A DNA stretch of 16,144 nucleotides from Bacillota bacterium (GCA_023441125.1 JAEZQV010000235.1:1-16144), one strand, 5' to 3'; positions 1 through 7,137 are shown, counted from the stretch's first letter. Notes: generated by a model from the letters alone, not told the origin. Numbers and translations are program-made.

Positions 1-899
1 GTAAAATACGGAAAGCTGTGATTCCGGCGGCGGGGCTGGGAACCCGCTTTTTGCCGGCCACCAAGGCGCAGCCGAAGGAAATGTTGCCGATTGTTGATAA
101 ACCGGCTATTCAGTTCATTATTGAGGAAGCCATTCAGTCCGGGATTGAAGAGATTCTGATCATTACCGGCCGCAACAAACGGGCGATTGAGGATCACTTC
201 GACCGGGCGGTCGAACTGGAGCTTACCCTGAAAGCCCAGGGGAAATATGACCTGCTGGGGCTGGTGGAAGAGTTGTCCGAAGTAAGCATCCACTATATCC
301 GCCAAAAAGAGGCCAAGGGCTTGGGGCATGCCGTGCTGTGTGCCAAACAGTTTGTCGGCAACGAACCGTTTGCCGTGCTCCTGGGCGATGATATTATTGA
401 CGCCAATGTACCTTGCCTCAGGCAGTTGATGGATGCGTATGACGATTACCAGGGATCAATTCTGGGCGTGCAGGAAGTGCCTAAGGACAAAGTGTCCAGC
501 TATGGCATTGTGAAACCGGAGCCGGTCAATGAGAATATCTGGCGGGCAGTCGACCTGGTGGAAAAGCCGGCGGTGGAGGAAGCGCCGTCGCAACTGGCGG
601 TGCTGGGGCGCTACATTATTGAACCTGAAATTTTCTATTTGCTGGAAGACACGCCGCCGGGCCGCGGCGGCGAGATCCAACTGACCGACGCATTGCGCCG
701 CCTGGCGGCCTTTAAGCCGGTCTATGCCTATAATTTTGAAGGCCGGCGTTATGATATCGGTGATAAACAGGGTTACCTGGAAGCTACGGTTGAGTATGCC
801 CTCAAGCGCCCTGAACTCAGGGATAAATTTTTGCGGTATTTGCTCAAAACAGTTAGCCCGCTGGGCAAGGAGTGCGTGACTACTAAGACTGAGAAGTAA
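1..899 (+). CDS. galU: UTP--glucose-1-phosphate uridylyltransferase (5' end outside window)
   Basis: Makes UDP-glucose and pyrophosphate from UTP and glucose-1-phosphate in the cytoplasm, feeding cell-envelope and exopolysaccharide glycosylation. The frame is open from the first base. The codons at 3-17 read K-I-R-K-A just before VIPAAGLGTRFLPATKAQPK, the normal N-terminus of GalU, so the true start lies a few codons upstream of the window; the in-frame GTG at 18 is an internal valine. Family marks are the nucleotide-binding GLGTRFLPATKAQPKEMLP segment, LLGDDII (metal/nucleotide-binding acidic residues), LVEKP and GRGGEIQLTDAL near residue 220. The visible length, about 298 residues, fits the family (about 290-300). 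pgi follows after 50 bp on the same strand, probably co-transcribed; the two enzymes sit either side of the glucose-6-P/glucose-1-P branch. Identification is very secure. Confidence 0.96.
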   Translation, partial: KIRKAVIPAAGLGTRFLPATKAQPKEMLPIVDKPAIQFIIEEAIQSGIEEILIITGRNKRAIEDHFDRAVELELTLKAQGKYDLLGLVEELSEVSIHYIRQKEAKGLGHAVLCAKQFVGNEPFAVLLGDDIIDANVPCLRQLMDAYDDYQGSILGVQEVPKDKVSSYGIVKPEPVNENIWRAVDLVEKPAVEEAPSQLAVLGRYIIEPEIFYLLEDTPPGRGGEIQLTDALRRLAAFKPVYAYNFEGRRYDIGDKQGYLEATVEYALKRPELRDKFLRYLLKTVSPLGKECVTTKTEK

Positions 900-949
900 A
901 TAACAGCTGGCTATTGGAATGCAGCCGGCAACTTTTGAGGGAGGCCAGG

Positions 950-2428
950 GTGAATATGCCTGAGACGACAATATTGACGCTTCCATCTGGATTTGCGTTC
1001 GACTATACCAATCTATATGGTCCCGGTAAGGTTACTCAGCAAGATCTCGCGGCGCTTGCCGGCCGGCTGGCCGCCGCCCATCAAGCCGTCGTGCACATGC
1101 GGGCCACCGGTGAAGTACGCGGTCACCTGTCGAAGGACGGCAAGCCGGAGCCGGTCCTGTTCAGTCAATTACCCTATATTGCGGACGGACATCTGAACAC
1201 CCCAGCCTCCATTGCCCGCCTGAAAGAATTCGGCCAGTCAGTGCGGAGTACTGTGGATGCCGTTATTTCCTTCGGCATTGGCGGCTCTTACCTGGGCAAC
1301 AAAGTACTGTTTGACACGCATTGCGGCGAGTTCTGGAACAGCAAAAGCCGTGAGGAGCGGCAAGGCTATCCCAAGCTGTATTTCAGCGGCAACAACATCG
1401 ATCCTCGCCGGACGGTGGAACTTGTGGAACATATCAAGTATGAGGCTAAGGTCAAGACGCTGCACGGCAGTGATGGCGCCTATACCGTGCTGCTCATCGT
1501 TATTTCCAAGTCGGGTGGAACGCTGGATACCATGTCCACCTTCATGGCCGCTTATGAAGCCCTCCGCAAGGAGACCCCCGCCATTCAGGTGCAGGTGGTA
1601 GCTGTCACCGATCCGGCCCAAGGGGCGGGCGAAACCTTGCTGCACAGGCTGGCAGGGCAGCAAGGCTGGACGCTGTTTAGCGTACCGGACGGTGTTGGCG
1701 GGCGCTTCAGTGTATTTTCTGAGGTGGGGCTGATTACTGCCGCCTGCATTGGTTTTGATATTGATGCTTTTTTAGCCGGCGCCCGGGCTATGGATGAAGC
1801 GTGCCGGCCTGGTGACATCTGGCGGAACCCGGCGATGATGAATGCGACGCTCAAATATCTGGCTGCGGAAAAGTATGGACGGAACATTGAAGTTTTCATG
1901 CCCTACGCCGATTATCTTAAATCGCTGGCCGAATGGTACATTCAACTGCTGGCTGAGTCGCTGGGCAAGCGGACCGACCGCTCCGGCCGGCCGGTTTTTT
2001 ATGGCCGTACGCCCATTGTCGCCGTCGGCACTACCGATATGCACGCCCAAACGCAGCAGCACCAGGACGGCAAGCACGACAAGGTTGTACAATTTGTCCA
2101 GGTTGCCAAATGGCAAGACGATCCCGTTATTCCAGATGCCTTTCCACAGGCTGACAAGCTGGCGGAGATTGCCGGTCTGACGCTTAGTCAGGCGCTGGAT
2201 GCGGCGCGTGCGGCTAATGCTGCTGCGCTGATCAAGGATGGCCGCTTAAACGCTACGTTTGTTTTGCCGGAACTAAATGCTTACCATCTGGGCGAACTGA
2301 TGTATCTGCTGGCTTTAGCGGTTGCGTATGAAGGGGAACTGGCCGACGTCGATGCCTTCGACCAGCCGGGGGTAGAGGCTTATAAGCGGCTGTTAGGACC
2401 GTTGCTTAAGCAGCAGAAGCAGCTTTAA
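950..2428 (+). CDS. pgi: glucose-6-phosphate isomerase
   Basis: Interconverts glucose-6-phosphate and fructose-6-phosphate (glycolysis/gluconeogenesis). I chose the GTG at 950 (492 residues) because a GAGGGAGG Shine-Dalgarno lies at 936-943 with 6 bases of spacing. An in-frame TTG at 914 has no such site, and an ATG at 956 is a third option at looser spacing. The SIS-fold signatures are present: FGIGGSYLGNKVLFD near residue 108, SKSGGT near 186 (phosphate-binding loop), the PGI signature DGVGGRFSVFSEVGL at about 247-261, and QQHQDGKHDK around H371, which matches the conserved histidine/lysine region of the active site. Length is near the lower end for the long-form enzyme. It follows galU closely and precedes a VanZ-like gene by 44 bp. 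Confidence 0.95.
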   Translation: MNMPETTILTLPSGFAFDYTNLYGPGKVTQQDLAALAGRLAAAHQAVVHMRATGEVRGHLSKDGKPEPVLFSQLPYIADGHLNTPASIARLKEFGQSVRSTVDAVISFGIGGSYLGNKVLFDTHCGEFWNSKSREERQGYPKLYFSGNNIDPRRTVELVEHIKYEAKVKTLHGSDGAYTVLLIVISKSGGTLDTMSTFMAAYEALRKETPAIQVQVVAVTDPAQGAGETLLHRLAGQQGWTLFSVPDGVGGRFSVFSEVGLITAACIGFDIDAFLAGARAMDEACRPGDIWRNPAMMNATLKYLAAEKYGRNIEVFMPYADYLKSLAEWYIQLLAESLGKRTDRSGRPVFYGRTPIVAVGTTDMHAQTQQHQDGKHDKVVQFVQVAKWQDDPVIPDAFPQADKLAEIAGLTLSQALDAARAANAAALIKDGRLNATFVLPELNAYHLGELMYLLALAVAYEGELADVDAFDQPGVEAYKRLLGPLLKQQKQL

Positions 2429-2472
2429 CAGAACTTGAGAAAATTATATTCTGCAAAATATGAGGTTAGATA

Positions 2473-2907
2473 ATGAGACGCTATGTTTATGGGGGGGCTG
2501 TTATCGTACTCATGCTGGTCATTTACCTTTTTTCCAGCATTCCCCACCTCAGCTTTTTTCACGGCAAACTGCCCCCCCACCTTCAGTGGCTAAATCGGTA
2601 TTCCCTTCATTTAGGCAGCTCCGGGTTTTTTTCATACATAATCACTTTGAACCCGGACTTTATTATTCATAAACTGGGGCATTTTACCCTGTACGGGTTG
2701 CTGGGGCTGACGCTATATGTGACCACCGGCAGATCCGCAGTTAAGGCGATGCTGATTGTTGTTTTATTTGCTGTCAGTGATGAGGTCCATCAAGGGTTGG
2801 TTATCGGGCGCAGCAGCCGGCTGGGAGACATTATTCTGGATACGGCCTCTGCGTCTTTATTTATTTTGCTTTTTATAAGATTGGCAGTGAGCCGTCACAG
2901 TAAATGA
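2473..2907 (+). CDS. VanZ-like integral membrane protein
   Basis: A 144-residue membrane protein of the VanZ superfamily. The family is named after the teicoplanin-resistance protein of enterococci, but most members, including chromosomal ones like this, have no defined function. About four hydrophobic segments are visible: residues 5-22, 55-80, 90-107 and 116-135. The hallmark is SDEVHQ near residue 98, followed by GR and two aspartates (GDIILDTAS), the conserved polar motif of the family lying in or next to the membrane. The ATG at 2473 has a GAGGT ribosome-binding site at 2462-2466. It may be read through from pgi (44-bp gap, no terminator seen). Family call is firm; no resistance role should be assumed. 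Confidence 0.85.
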   Translation: MRRYVYGGAVIVLMLVIYLFSSIPHLSFFHGKLPPHLQWLNRYSLHLGSSGFFSYIITLNPDFIIHKLGHFTLYGLLGLTLYVTTGRSAVKAMLIVVLFAVSDEVHQGLVIGRSSRLGDIILDTASASLFILLFIRLAVSRHSK

Positions 2908-2978
2908 CGAAAAGTCGGGCAGCAGCTGGAAGGAAAAATGTAATTGACCGCGAATGTCATAACATAATATCCGATTAT

Positions 2979-2994
2979 TATACATACTTGTATA
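2979..2994. promoter_or_regulatory. 16-bp inverted repeat upstream of response regulator
   Basis: TATACATACTTGTATA: perfect 6-bp arms TATACA/TGTATA around four bases, 45 bp before the start of the response regulator gene and inside an AT-rich 131-bp spacer. Size and position suit a dimeric regulator's operator, possibly autoregulation. I could not place a convincing -35/-10 pair next to it; TTGACC at 2944-2949 is the best -35 candidate. AT-rich palindromes of this size can arise by chance. Confidence 0.3.
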
Positions 2995-3038
2995 CCAAAT
3001 GACAATTATGCACGGTATCCAGCAGGAGGTGAGCCATT

Positions 3039-3710
3039 TTGCCAATTAAGCTTTTAATTGCCGACGACCATGCGCTGTTGCGGCAAGGAATTAAAAACGT
3101 GCTGTCTCTGGAGCCGGATTTTGACGTGATTGGGGAAGCTGCTGACGGTGATGAGACGATTAAACAAGTTGCGGCGCTGAGCCCTGATATATTGTTGCTC
3201 GATGTGAATATGCCCCGCATGAACGGGCTCGAAGTGACAAAAAAGCTAAAAACAGCCAATTTGGCGGTAAAAGTAATTATTCTTACCATGCATGACGATG
3301 AAAGTTATGTGCTGGAGGTAATTAAATCAGGGGCGGTTGGCTACCTGCTCAAGGACATTGAGCCGGGAATGCTGGTCAAGGCCATTCGCATTGTCTACGG
3401 GGGACAGTCCTTTATCTATCCGACACTGGCGCAGCGGTTGTTCGGCGAACTGTCGCGGCAGGAGGAGAAGCGGCATGAAGTGCCGGCCATGCTGGACCGC
3501 CGCAAGGAAGAGCGGCTGACCTACCGGGAAGTGGAAGTGCTGCAGCTGATTGGCCGGGGCATGAGCAATCAGGAAATCGCCCAACAACTGTATTTAAGTG
3601 AAAAGACGGTAAAAAACCACCTGACGAATATTTTCCGCAAGATCAGTGTCGTTGACCGGACCCAGGCTGTACTGTACGCCATCAAGCATAAGATCGTTGT
3701 ACTTGAATAA
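3039..3710 (+). CDS. NarL/DegU-type response regulator (orphan)
   Basis: A 223-residue transcription factor expected to be phosphorylated by a histidine kinase and to bind DNA as a dimer. The receiver domain spans residues 1-120, with acidic pocket D9-D10, phospho-acceptor D55 in LLLDVNMP, switch residue T83 and K105 in LLKD. The LuxR-type helix-turn-helix is at the C-terminus (LTYREVEVLQLIGRGMSNQE onwards, to the VVDRTQAV region). The start is TTG at 3039, chosen because AGGAGGTGA lies at 3024-3032 and translation then begins at PIKLLIADDH, as expected for the family. No kinase gene is adjacent, so the partner is encoded elsewhere. The overall make-up is closest to DegU/LiaR-type regulators, but the target genes cannot be read from this window. 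The gene ends just before a strong hairpin terminator. Confidence 0.9.
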   Translation: MPIKLLIADDHALLRQGIKNVLSLEPDFDVIGEAADGDETIKQVAALSPDILLLDVNMPRMNGLEVTKKLKTANLAVKVIILTMHDDESYVLEVIKSGAVGYLLKDIEPGMLVKAIRIVYGGQSFIYPTLAQRLFGELSRQEEKRHEVPAMLDRRKEERLTYREVEVLQLIGRGMSNQEIAQQLYLSEKTVKNHLTNIFRKISVVDRTQAVLYAIKHKIVVLE

Positions 3711-3740
3711 TGGGTAGCATTTAAACGCAAGATTGCATAT

Positions 3741-3784
3741 ACTATCCTATCCCAGCACAAAGGGGGTAGGATAGTTTGTTTTTG
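3741..3784 (+). terminator. hairpin terminator overlapping the next gene's RBS and start
   Basis: ACTATCCTA (3741-3749) pairs perfectly with TAGGATAGT (3767-3775). The stem is extended inward by TCCC/GGGG (one G-T pair) to 13 bp, around a 9-base loop at 3754-3762. A T-rich run (TTGTTTTTG, 3776-3784) follows at once, as in an intrinsic terminator for the response regulator. The right arm AGGGGGTAGG is also the apparent Shine-Dalgarno of the following gene, and the T-run contains its apparent TTG start. Confidence 0.75.
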
Positions 3785-4258
3785 TCATATTCTGTCAGCG
3801 TGATCATGGTGTCACTGGCTCTGTACGGATTGTGGTATCTGATTAAAGATGCCTGGAACTGGTTTATTACCCTGCGCTTTATTCACCTGCCGGATGCCAG
3901 TTTTGTGATTCTGGTACGCAACATGGAATATGAGATCGAAGATTTGCTCCGGTATTTGGTTAATGAAATGGCCGATGGCGGCCATGAATACGATGCCGTG
4001 GTAGTGGACTGCGGTTCCGATGATTTAACGCCCGTGATTCTCTATCGCCTGGCTGCGGAAATGCCGGTTCTGACAGTATTTAACGGGGCCCGGTCGCTGC
4101 GGCCAGTCGCCGAAGCCTTGCCGCTGTGCCGGGGGGCGGTGGTCCATGTGCTGGATTTGACTAACCGCCTGAAAGGGGAAGAGTTTATGGCGGTGGTGTC
4201 CTCGCTGCTCCGGCAGAATCAGCGGGATGTGGCCATGCGCGGCCGGATTGACGGCTGA
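3776..4258 (+). CDS. small membrane-anchored protein with GT-A-like motif, function unknown
   Basis: I do not recognise this 160-residue protein with certainty. Residues 7-24 form one hydrophobic segment with the rest probably cytoplasmic. The soluble part reads like the first half of a family-2 glycosyltransferase: a strand (FVILVRNMEYEIEDLLRYL, 43-61), a helix, then VVVDCGSDDLT (75-85), which resembles the D-x-G-S-x-D-x-T nucleotide-sugar-binding motif. The protein ends where a real enzyme would need its DxD and acceptor domain, so it is more likely a non-catalytic or binding relative than an active transferase. The TTG start at 3776 is the only one with a Shine-Dalgarno-like sequence (AGGGGG, 3761-3766), but that lies inside a terminator-like hairpin. 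A GTG or ATG near 3800 is possible but has no good site. It is convergent with the gene at 4281. Confidence 0.65.
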   Translation: MFLSYSVSVIMVSLALYGLWYLIKDAWNWFITLRFIHLPDASFVILVRNMEYEIEDLLRYLVNEMADGGHEYDAVVVDCGSDDLTPVILYRLAAEMPVLTVFNGARSLRPVAEALPLCRGAVVHVLDLTNRLKGEEFMAVVSSLLRQNQRDVAMRGRIDG

Positions 4259-4266
4259 CCAGGTAT

Positions 4267-4292
4267 ACAATTACGTGGTATCATTGTTTTTG
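4267..4292 (+). terminator. weak hairpin with T-run between convergent genes
   Basis: ACAAT (4267-4271) and ATTGT (4283-4287) pair, with an inner TAC/GTA step and a two-base bulge, followed by TTTTG. It sits just after the stop of the gene at 3776 and overlaps the end of the convergent gene. The stem is short and AT-rich, so termination is plausible rather than shown. Confidence 0.3.
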
Positions 4293-4871
4293 TTTCATAC
4301 ATACTATTTCATTAAAAACGTCTACCAGCTTTACCGCCAGGGTCAGCAGTTCAGGGGCATAACCTGCGTAATCTTCCCGGAACGCGCCGGTGAACGGTGA
4401 CGGGCCGGACGACAAGGCGCCGGCAGCCAGACGGGCCAGGGCCAGTTGGCGCTGGACGGTAGCCACCGACCACATGACAGGCAGTTCTGTCGCCCCTGCC
4501 AGGATAATTGTGGCCTGATACGGTTGGTGCGGGTTGGCTTTGACGGCAGCGGTGGCATAGATATTAACATAGCCGGTGGTAATGTCGCCGCTAATGCGCG
4601 GCCGGCGGATTTTTAGCGGTGCCAGGACAAGCCCCGGCGCCAGCGGCAGTGGCGAAAGATTTTTGCGCGCTGTGGCCAGGCGGGCATTGGTTTTCAGGGC
4701 GACAAGATCCACAGCCCGGCTTTGGGCGAGCTGCCGGATTATGGTGCGGATGCGGGCCGTAAGTGTGACAAGGCCGCCGTCCCGGGTGATGATGCGGGTG
4801 CTGTCGCCGGCAGGGCCATAGTAGGGGATAATGGCGGCAATCTGTCGGGGAACAGGCAATTCGGAAAGCAT
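4281..4871 (-). CDS. uncharacterised 196-residue protein with a LexA-like box upstream
   Basis: I cannot assign this protein to a family. The start is ATG at 4871, chosen because AGGAGG lies at 4885-4880 with 8 bases of spacing; the frame stays open further upstream, but that part has poor protein character. The product is 196 residues, without a signal peptide or clear membrane span. It is rich in basic residues in the middle (RIRTIIRQLAQS, ARLATARKNLSPLPLAPG, PLKIRRPRISGD) and has a GYVNIYATAAVKA segment followed by hydrophobic strands. A loose resemblance to the competence regulator ComK in the mid-part occurred to me but is too weak to call. The promoter region contains a 14-bp LexA-type palindrome and another inverted repeat, so expression is probably tightly controlled and perhaps induced by DNA damage. 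It is divergent from the ABC-F gene. Confidence 0.7.
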   Translation of the reverse strand: MLSELPVPRQIAAIIPYYGPAGDSTRIITRDGGLVTLTARIRTIIRQLAQSRAVDLVALKTNARLATARKNLSPLPLAPGLVLAPLKIRRPRISGDITTGYVNIYATAAVKANPHQPYQATIILAGATELPVMWSVATVQRQLALARLAAGALSSGPSPFTGAFREDYAGYAPELLTLAVKLVDVFNEIVCMKQKQ

Positions 4872-4890
4872 AAGATATACCTCCTGAATA

Positions 4891-4904
4891 AGAACATATG
4901 TTCT
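4891..4904 (-). promoter_or_regulatory. candidate LexA/DinR (SOS) box
   Basis: AGAACATATGTTCT is a perfect 14-bp palindrome. It agrees with the Bacillus SOS-box consensus CGAACRNRYGTTYG at 12 of 14 positions; only the outermost C and G differ. It lies 20-33 bp upstream of the ATG at 4871, between the -10-like element and the Shine-Dalgarno, where a bound repressor would block the gene. The lexA gene itself is not in this window. Confidence 0.65.
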
Positions 4905-4905
4905 A

Positions 4906-4929
4906 TTTCTGTTATTATAGTAACAGAAA
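4906..4929 (-). promoter_or_regulatory. 24-bp inverted repeat enclosing a TATAAT -10 element
   Basis: TTTCTGTTA (4906-4914) and TAACAGAAA (4921-4929) form perfect 9-bp arms around six bases. On the minus strand the sequence TATAAT (4919-4914) falls at the centre, a consensus -10 for the gene at 4281-4871; TTGTAA upstream (20-bp spacing) is only a poor -35. An operator wrapped around the -10 would fit an activator- or repressor-controlled promoter. Confidence 0.5.
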
Positions 4930-4971
4930 AGTAATTTATTTACAAGCGCAGATATTATCGTTTGCCGGCTC

Positions 4972-5000
4972 TTGTGCATAGGCCGGTTAACCGGTACAAT
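4972..5000 (+). promoter_or_regulatory. promoter of the ABC-F gene with palindromic spacer
   Basis: TTGTGC (4972-4977) and TACAAT (4995-5000) are separated by exactly 17 bp, a fair sigma-A-type promoter 28 bp before the ABC-F start. The last 12 bases of the spacer, CCGGTTAACCGG (4983-4994), are a perfect palindrome, a possible operator. Confidence 0.5.
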
Positions 5001-5028
5001 AGTTATGATTTTATTTTTGAGGTGGCAC

Positions 5029-6951
5029 ATGAGTATTTTAGAAGTCCGGGGTCTAAGCAAGGCCTATGGGATACAAACAATTTTTACCGATATCAGCTTT
5101 CAGCTGCGGCGCGGTGACAAGGTTGGCCTGATCGGGCCGAACGGCGCGGGCAAGACAACACTGGTCCGCTGTCTGCTGGGTCTGGAAAAGCCCGACAGCG
5201 GTTCGGTTACGCTGGCGGCCGGCGAACGGATTGGCTATGTGGAGCAGGATACCGAGGTAGGCAAGTCTACGCTCTACGACGAACTGGTTGGCGCCTATGG
5301 CGACGTATTGGGCTGGCAGGCGGATATGCGCCGGTTGGAAGCCGCCATTGCCGCGGAACAGGACGCCGGTGAACTTGATAAGTTGATGAAAGCGTATGCC
5401 CAGGCGGTCGAACGCTTCGAACGCGGCGGCGGTTACGAATACGAAAACTCGGTGCGACGGATCGCGTTTGGCCTGGGGTTTACGGCCGCGGATCTGCTTC
5501 GGCCGGCGAATGAGTTTTCCGGGGGGCAGAAGACCCGCATCTGCCTGGCGCGGGCCTTGCTGCGCCAGCCTGACTTTTTGTTTTTGGACGAGCCCACCAA
5601 CCATTTGGATCTGGCCATGGTGGAATGGCTGGAGGAGTATTTGCTGAGCTATACCGGCGCTGTGCTGGTCATCTCCCATGACCGTTACTTTCTGGATAAA
5701 GTGGCCGGCCGGATTCTGGCGATTGAAGGCGATGCTGTCGCCGACTATACCGGCAATTACAGCGAATACCTGGAGAAAAAGTCCGAAAAGCTGGCCGCCC
5801 AGGAGAAAGCCTATGCCAAACAGCAGGCTTTGATTGCCAAAACCGAAGCTTATATTGACCGCTACCGGGCCGGGATTAAATCCAAACAGGCCCGCGGGCG
5901 CCAGAGCCAGCTTAACCGCCTGGCCCGCCTCAGCCGGCCGGAAGATATGACCGGTTTTGACTTTTTTGCCTTCAATCCCCCGGCTGAGTGCGCTGAACGG
6001 GTGGCAGAACTGGGCGAGGTCCAGGCCGGCTACGGGGAGAAAACCGTGCTGAACGGAGTGTCGCTGTTAGTCCGGCACGGCGACGGGGTAGCCCTGGTAG
6101 GCGCCAACGGCGCCGGCAAAACAACGCTGCTGAAACTCTTGACCGGCGACTTGTCGCCGCAACGCGGCAAGGTTAAACTGGGCAGCCGGGTGCGGCTGGG
6201 CTATTTTTCCCAGGAACACGAAACGCTGACAGCTGCGAACAGTGTGCTGGATGAGGTGATGCGCGAATTTGCCTTCAGCGAGGAGCGGACGCGGCATTAT
6301 CTCGGCGCTTTTTTATTCCGGGGCGACGAGGTGTATAAGCTGGTCGGCGATCTCTCCGGCGGGGAAAAGGCCCGGCTGGCCCTGTTGAAACTCATGCTGA
6401 CCGGCGCAAATTTCCTGATTCTGGACGAACCGACCAACCACCTGGACATCGCGGCGCGGGAAGCGGTGGAGGAAGCCATTATGAATTTTCCCGGCACCTT
6501 TCTGACGGTATCGCATGACCGGTATTTTCTCGATAAAGTAGCCAACCGTATTGTGGAACTGGCTGACGGACAGCTGGCTGAATATGCCGGCAATTACAGC
6601 TACTACCATGACAAAAAGGCTGCCGCCGAAAAAGCGGCAGCCCAGGCTGCTAGCAGCAGTCGGGCCGCTCTGCCGGCGAAAAAACAGCCTGGCAAGCCGG
6701 AGCCGCCGGCTGAGAACGGCGCCGGCAAGGGAAGTGGCTGGCGGCAGCCCGATACCGCCAAGCAGGCTAAAAAGCTGGAAGCAGAGATCGCCCTGCTGGA
6801 ACATGAGCTGGCTGCGCTCGAAGCCAGGCTGAATGATCCGGCCAGTCATGCCGATGCCGTACTCAGCCGGGAATTGGCGGACGAGTATGCCGCCCGGCAA
6901 GCCGCACTGGATGAAAAATATGAAAAGTGGCTGGAGTTAACCGGGGCGTAG
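5029..6951 (+). CDS. ABC-F family ATPase (YdiF/Uup-like, ribosome-associated)
   Basis: A 640-residue soluble protein with two ABC ATPase domains and no membrane span, the architecture of ABC-F proteins that act at the ribosomal E site on stalled or antibiotic-bound ribosomes. First domain: Walker A GPNGAGKTT (K42), SGGQ signature and LDEPTNHLD. Second domain: GANGAGKTT (K364), SGGEKARLAL and a second LDEPTNHLD. The arm/linker between them is rich in K, A and Q (about residues 245-310). A low-complexity Ala/Lys/Pro stretch precedes a C-terminal coiled coil (about 580-638), as in YdiF and Uup. The start is ATG at 5029, with GAGGTGG at 5019-5025 and SILEVRGLSKAYG beginning the first strand. Family members range from housekeeping translation factors to resistance proteins; this one looks like the housekeeping YdiF type. 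Confidence 0.92.
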   Translation: MSILEVRGLSKAYGIQTIFTDISFQLRRGDKVGLIGPNGAGKTTLVRCLLGLEKPDSGSVTLAAGERIGYVEQDTEVGKSTLYDELVGAYGDVLGWQADMRRLEAAIAAEQDAGELDKLMKAYAQAVERFERGGGYEYENSVRRIAFGLGFTAADLLRPANEFSGGQKTRICLARALLRQPDFLFLDEPTNHLDLAMVEWLEEYLLSYTGAVLVISHDRYFLDKVAGRILAIEGDAVADYTGNYSEYLEKKSEKLAAQEKAYAKQQALIAKTEAYIDRYRAGIKSKQARGRQSQLNRLARLSRPEDMTGFDFFAFNPPAECAERVAELGEVQAGYGEKTVLNGVSLLVRHGDGVALVGANGAGKTTLLKLLTGDLSPQRGKVKLGSRVRLGYFSQEHETLTAANSVLDEVMREFAFSEERTRHYLGAFLFRGDEVYKLVGDLSGGEKARLALLKLMLTGANFLILDEPTNHLDIAAREAVEEAIMNFPGTFLTVSHDRYFLDKVANRIVELADGQLAEYAGNYSYYHDKKAAAEKAAAQAASSSRAALPAKKQPGKPEPPAENGAGKGSGWRQPDTAKQAKKLEAEIALLEHELAALEARLNDPASHADAVLSRELADEYAARQAALDEKYEKWLELTGA

Positions 6952-6989
6952 TCATGACTAAAATCCAGGTGAGACATAGGCAATATTAA

Positions 6990-7024
6990 GTCATTGCGAG
7001 TGAAGCACGGCAATCTCTTCCCCA
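6990..7024 (+). repeat. REP-like dispersed repeat, half unit
   Basis: The stretch starts GTCATTGCGAGTGAAGCACG and continues GCAATCTCTTCCCC. It closely resembles a short dispersed repeat that I recall from many Bacillota and other genomes (GTCATTGCGAGCGAAGCG...GCAATC). ATTGC and GCAAT within it can pair as a small hairpin. Only one arm of the usual inverted pair is present here. Copy number cannot be seen from one window. Confidence 0.5.
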
Positions 7025-7103
7025 GGGACGATTCATGCTGCAAGGCATAAGACGGCCGAATATTACTTTACGACTGGACTGTAAACTGAATATTTATTTG
7101 CAT

Positions 7104-7131
7104 ACCGGATACTGCTTACTATCCGGTTTTT
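7104..7131 (+). terminator. intrinsic terminator 1 (after ABC-F gene)
   Basis: ACCGGATA (7104-7111) and TATCCGGT (7120-7127) form a perfect 8-bp stem with an 8-base loop, followed by five T's ending at 7131. It lies about 150 bp after the ABC-F stop. Confidence 0.8.
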
Positions 7132-7137
7132 GTCATT

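Noticed and set aside
456..986. A 176-codon minus-strand frame across galU and the galU-pgi junction
   Set aside because: Antisense to galU, with no recognisable domain and no ribosome-binding site that stands out.
2473..2907. Glycopeptide resistance function for the VanZ-like protein
   Set aside because: No vanA/vanH/vanX-type genes are nearby, and most VanZ-superfamily members are not linked to resistance.
4872..5060. Upstream extension of the unknown minus-strand gene beyond its ATG at 4871
   Set aside because: The extension would cover the LexA-like box, the inverted repeat and the ABC-F promoter, and even enter the ABC-F coding region; the AGGAGG before 4871 decides the start.
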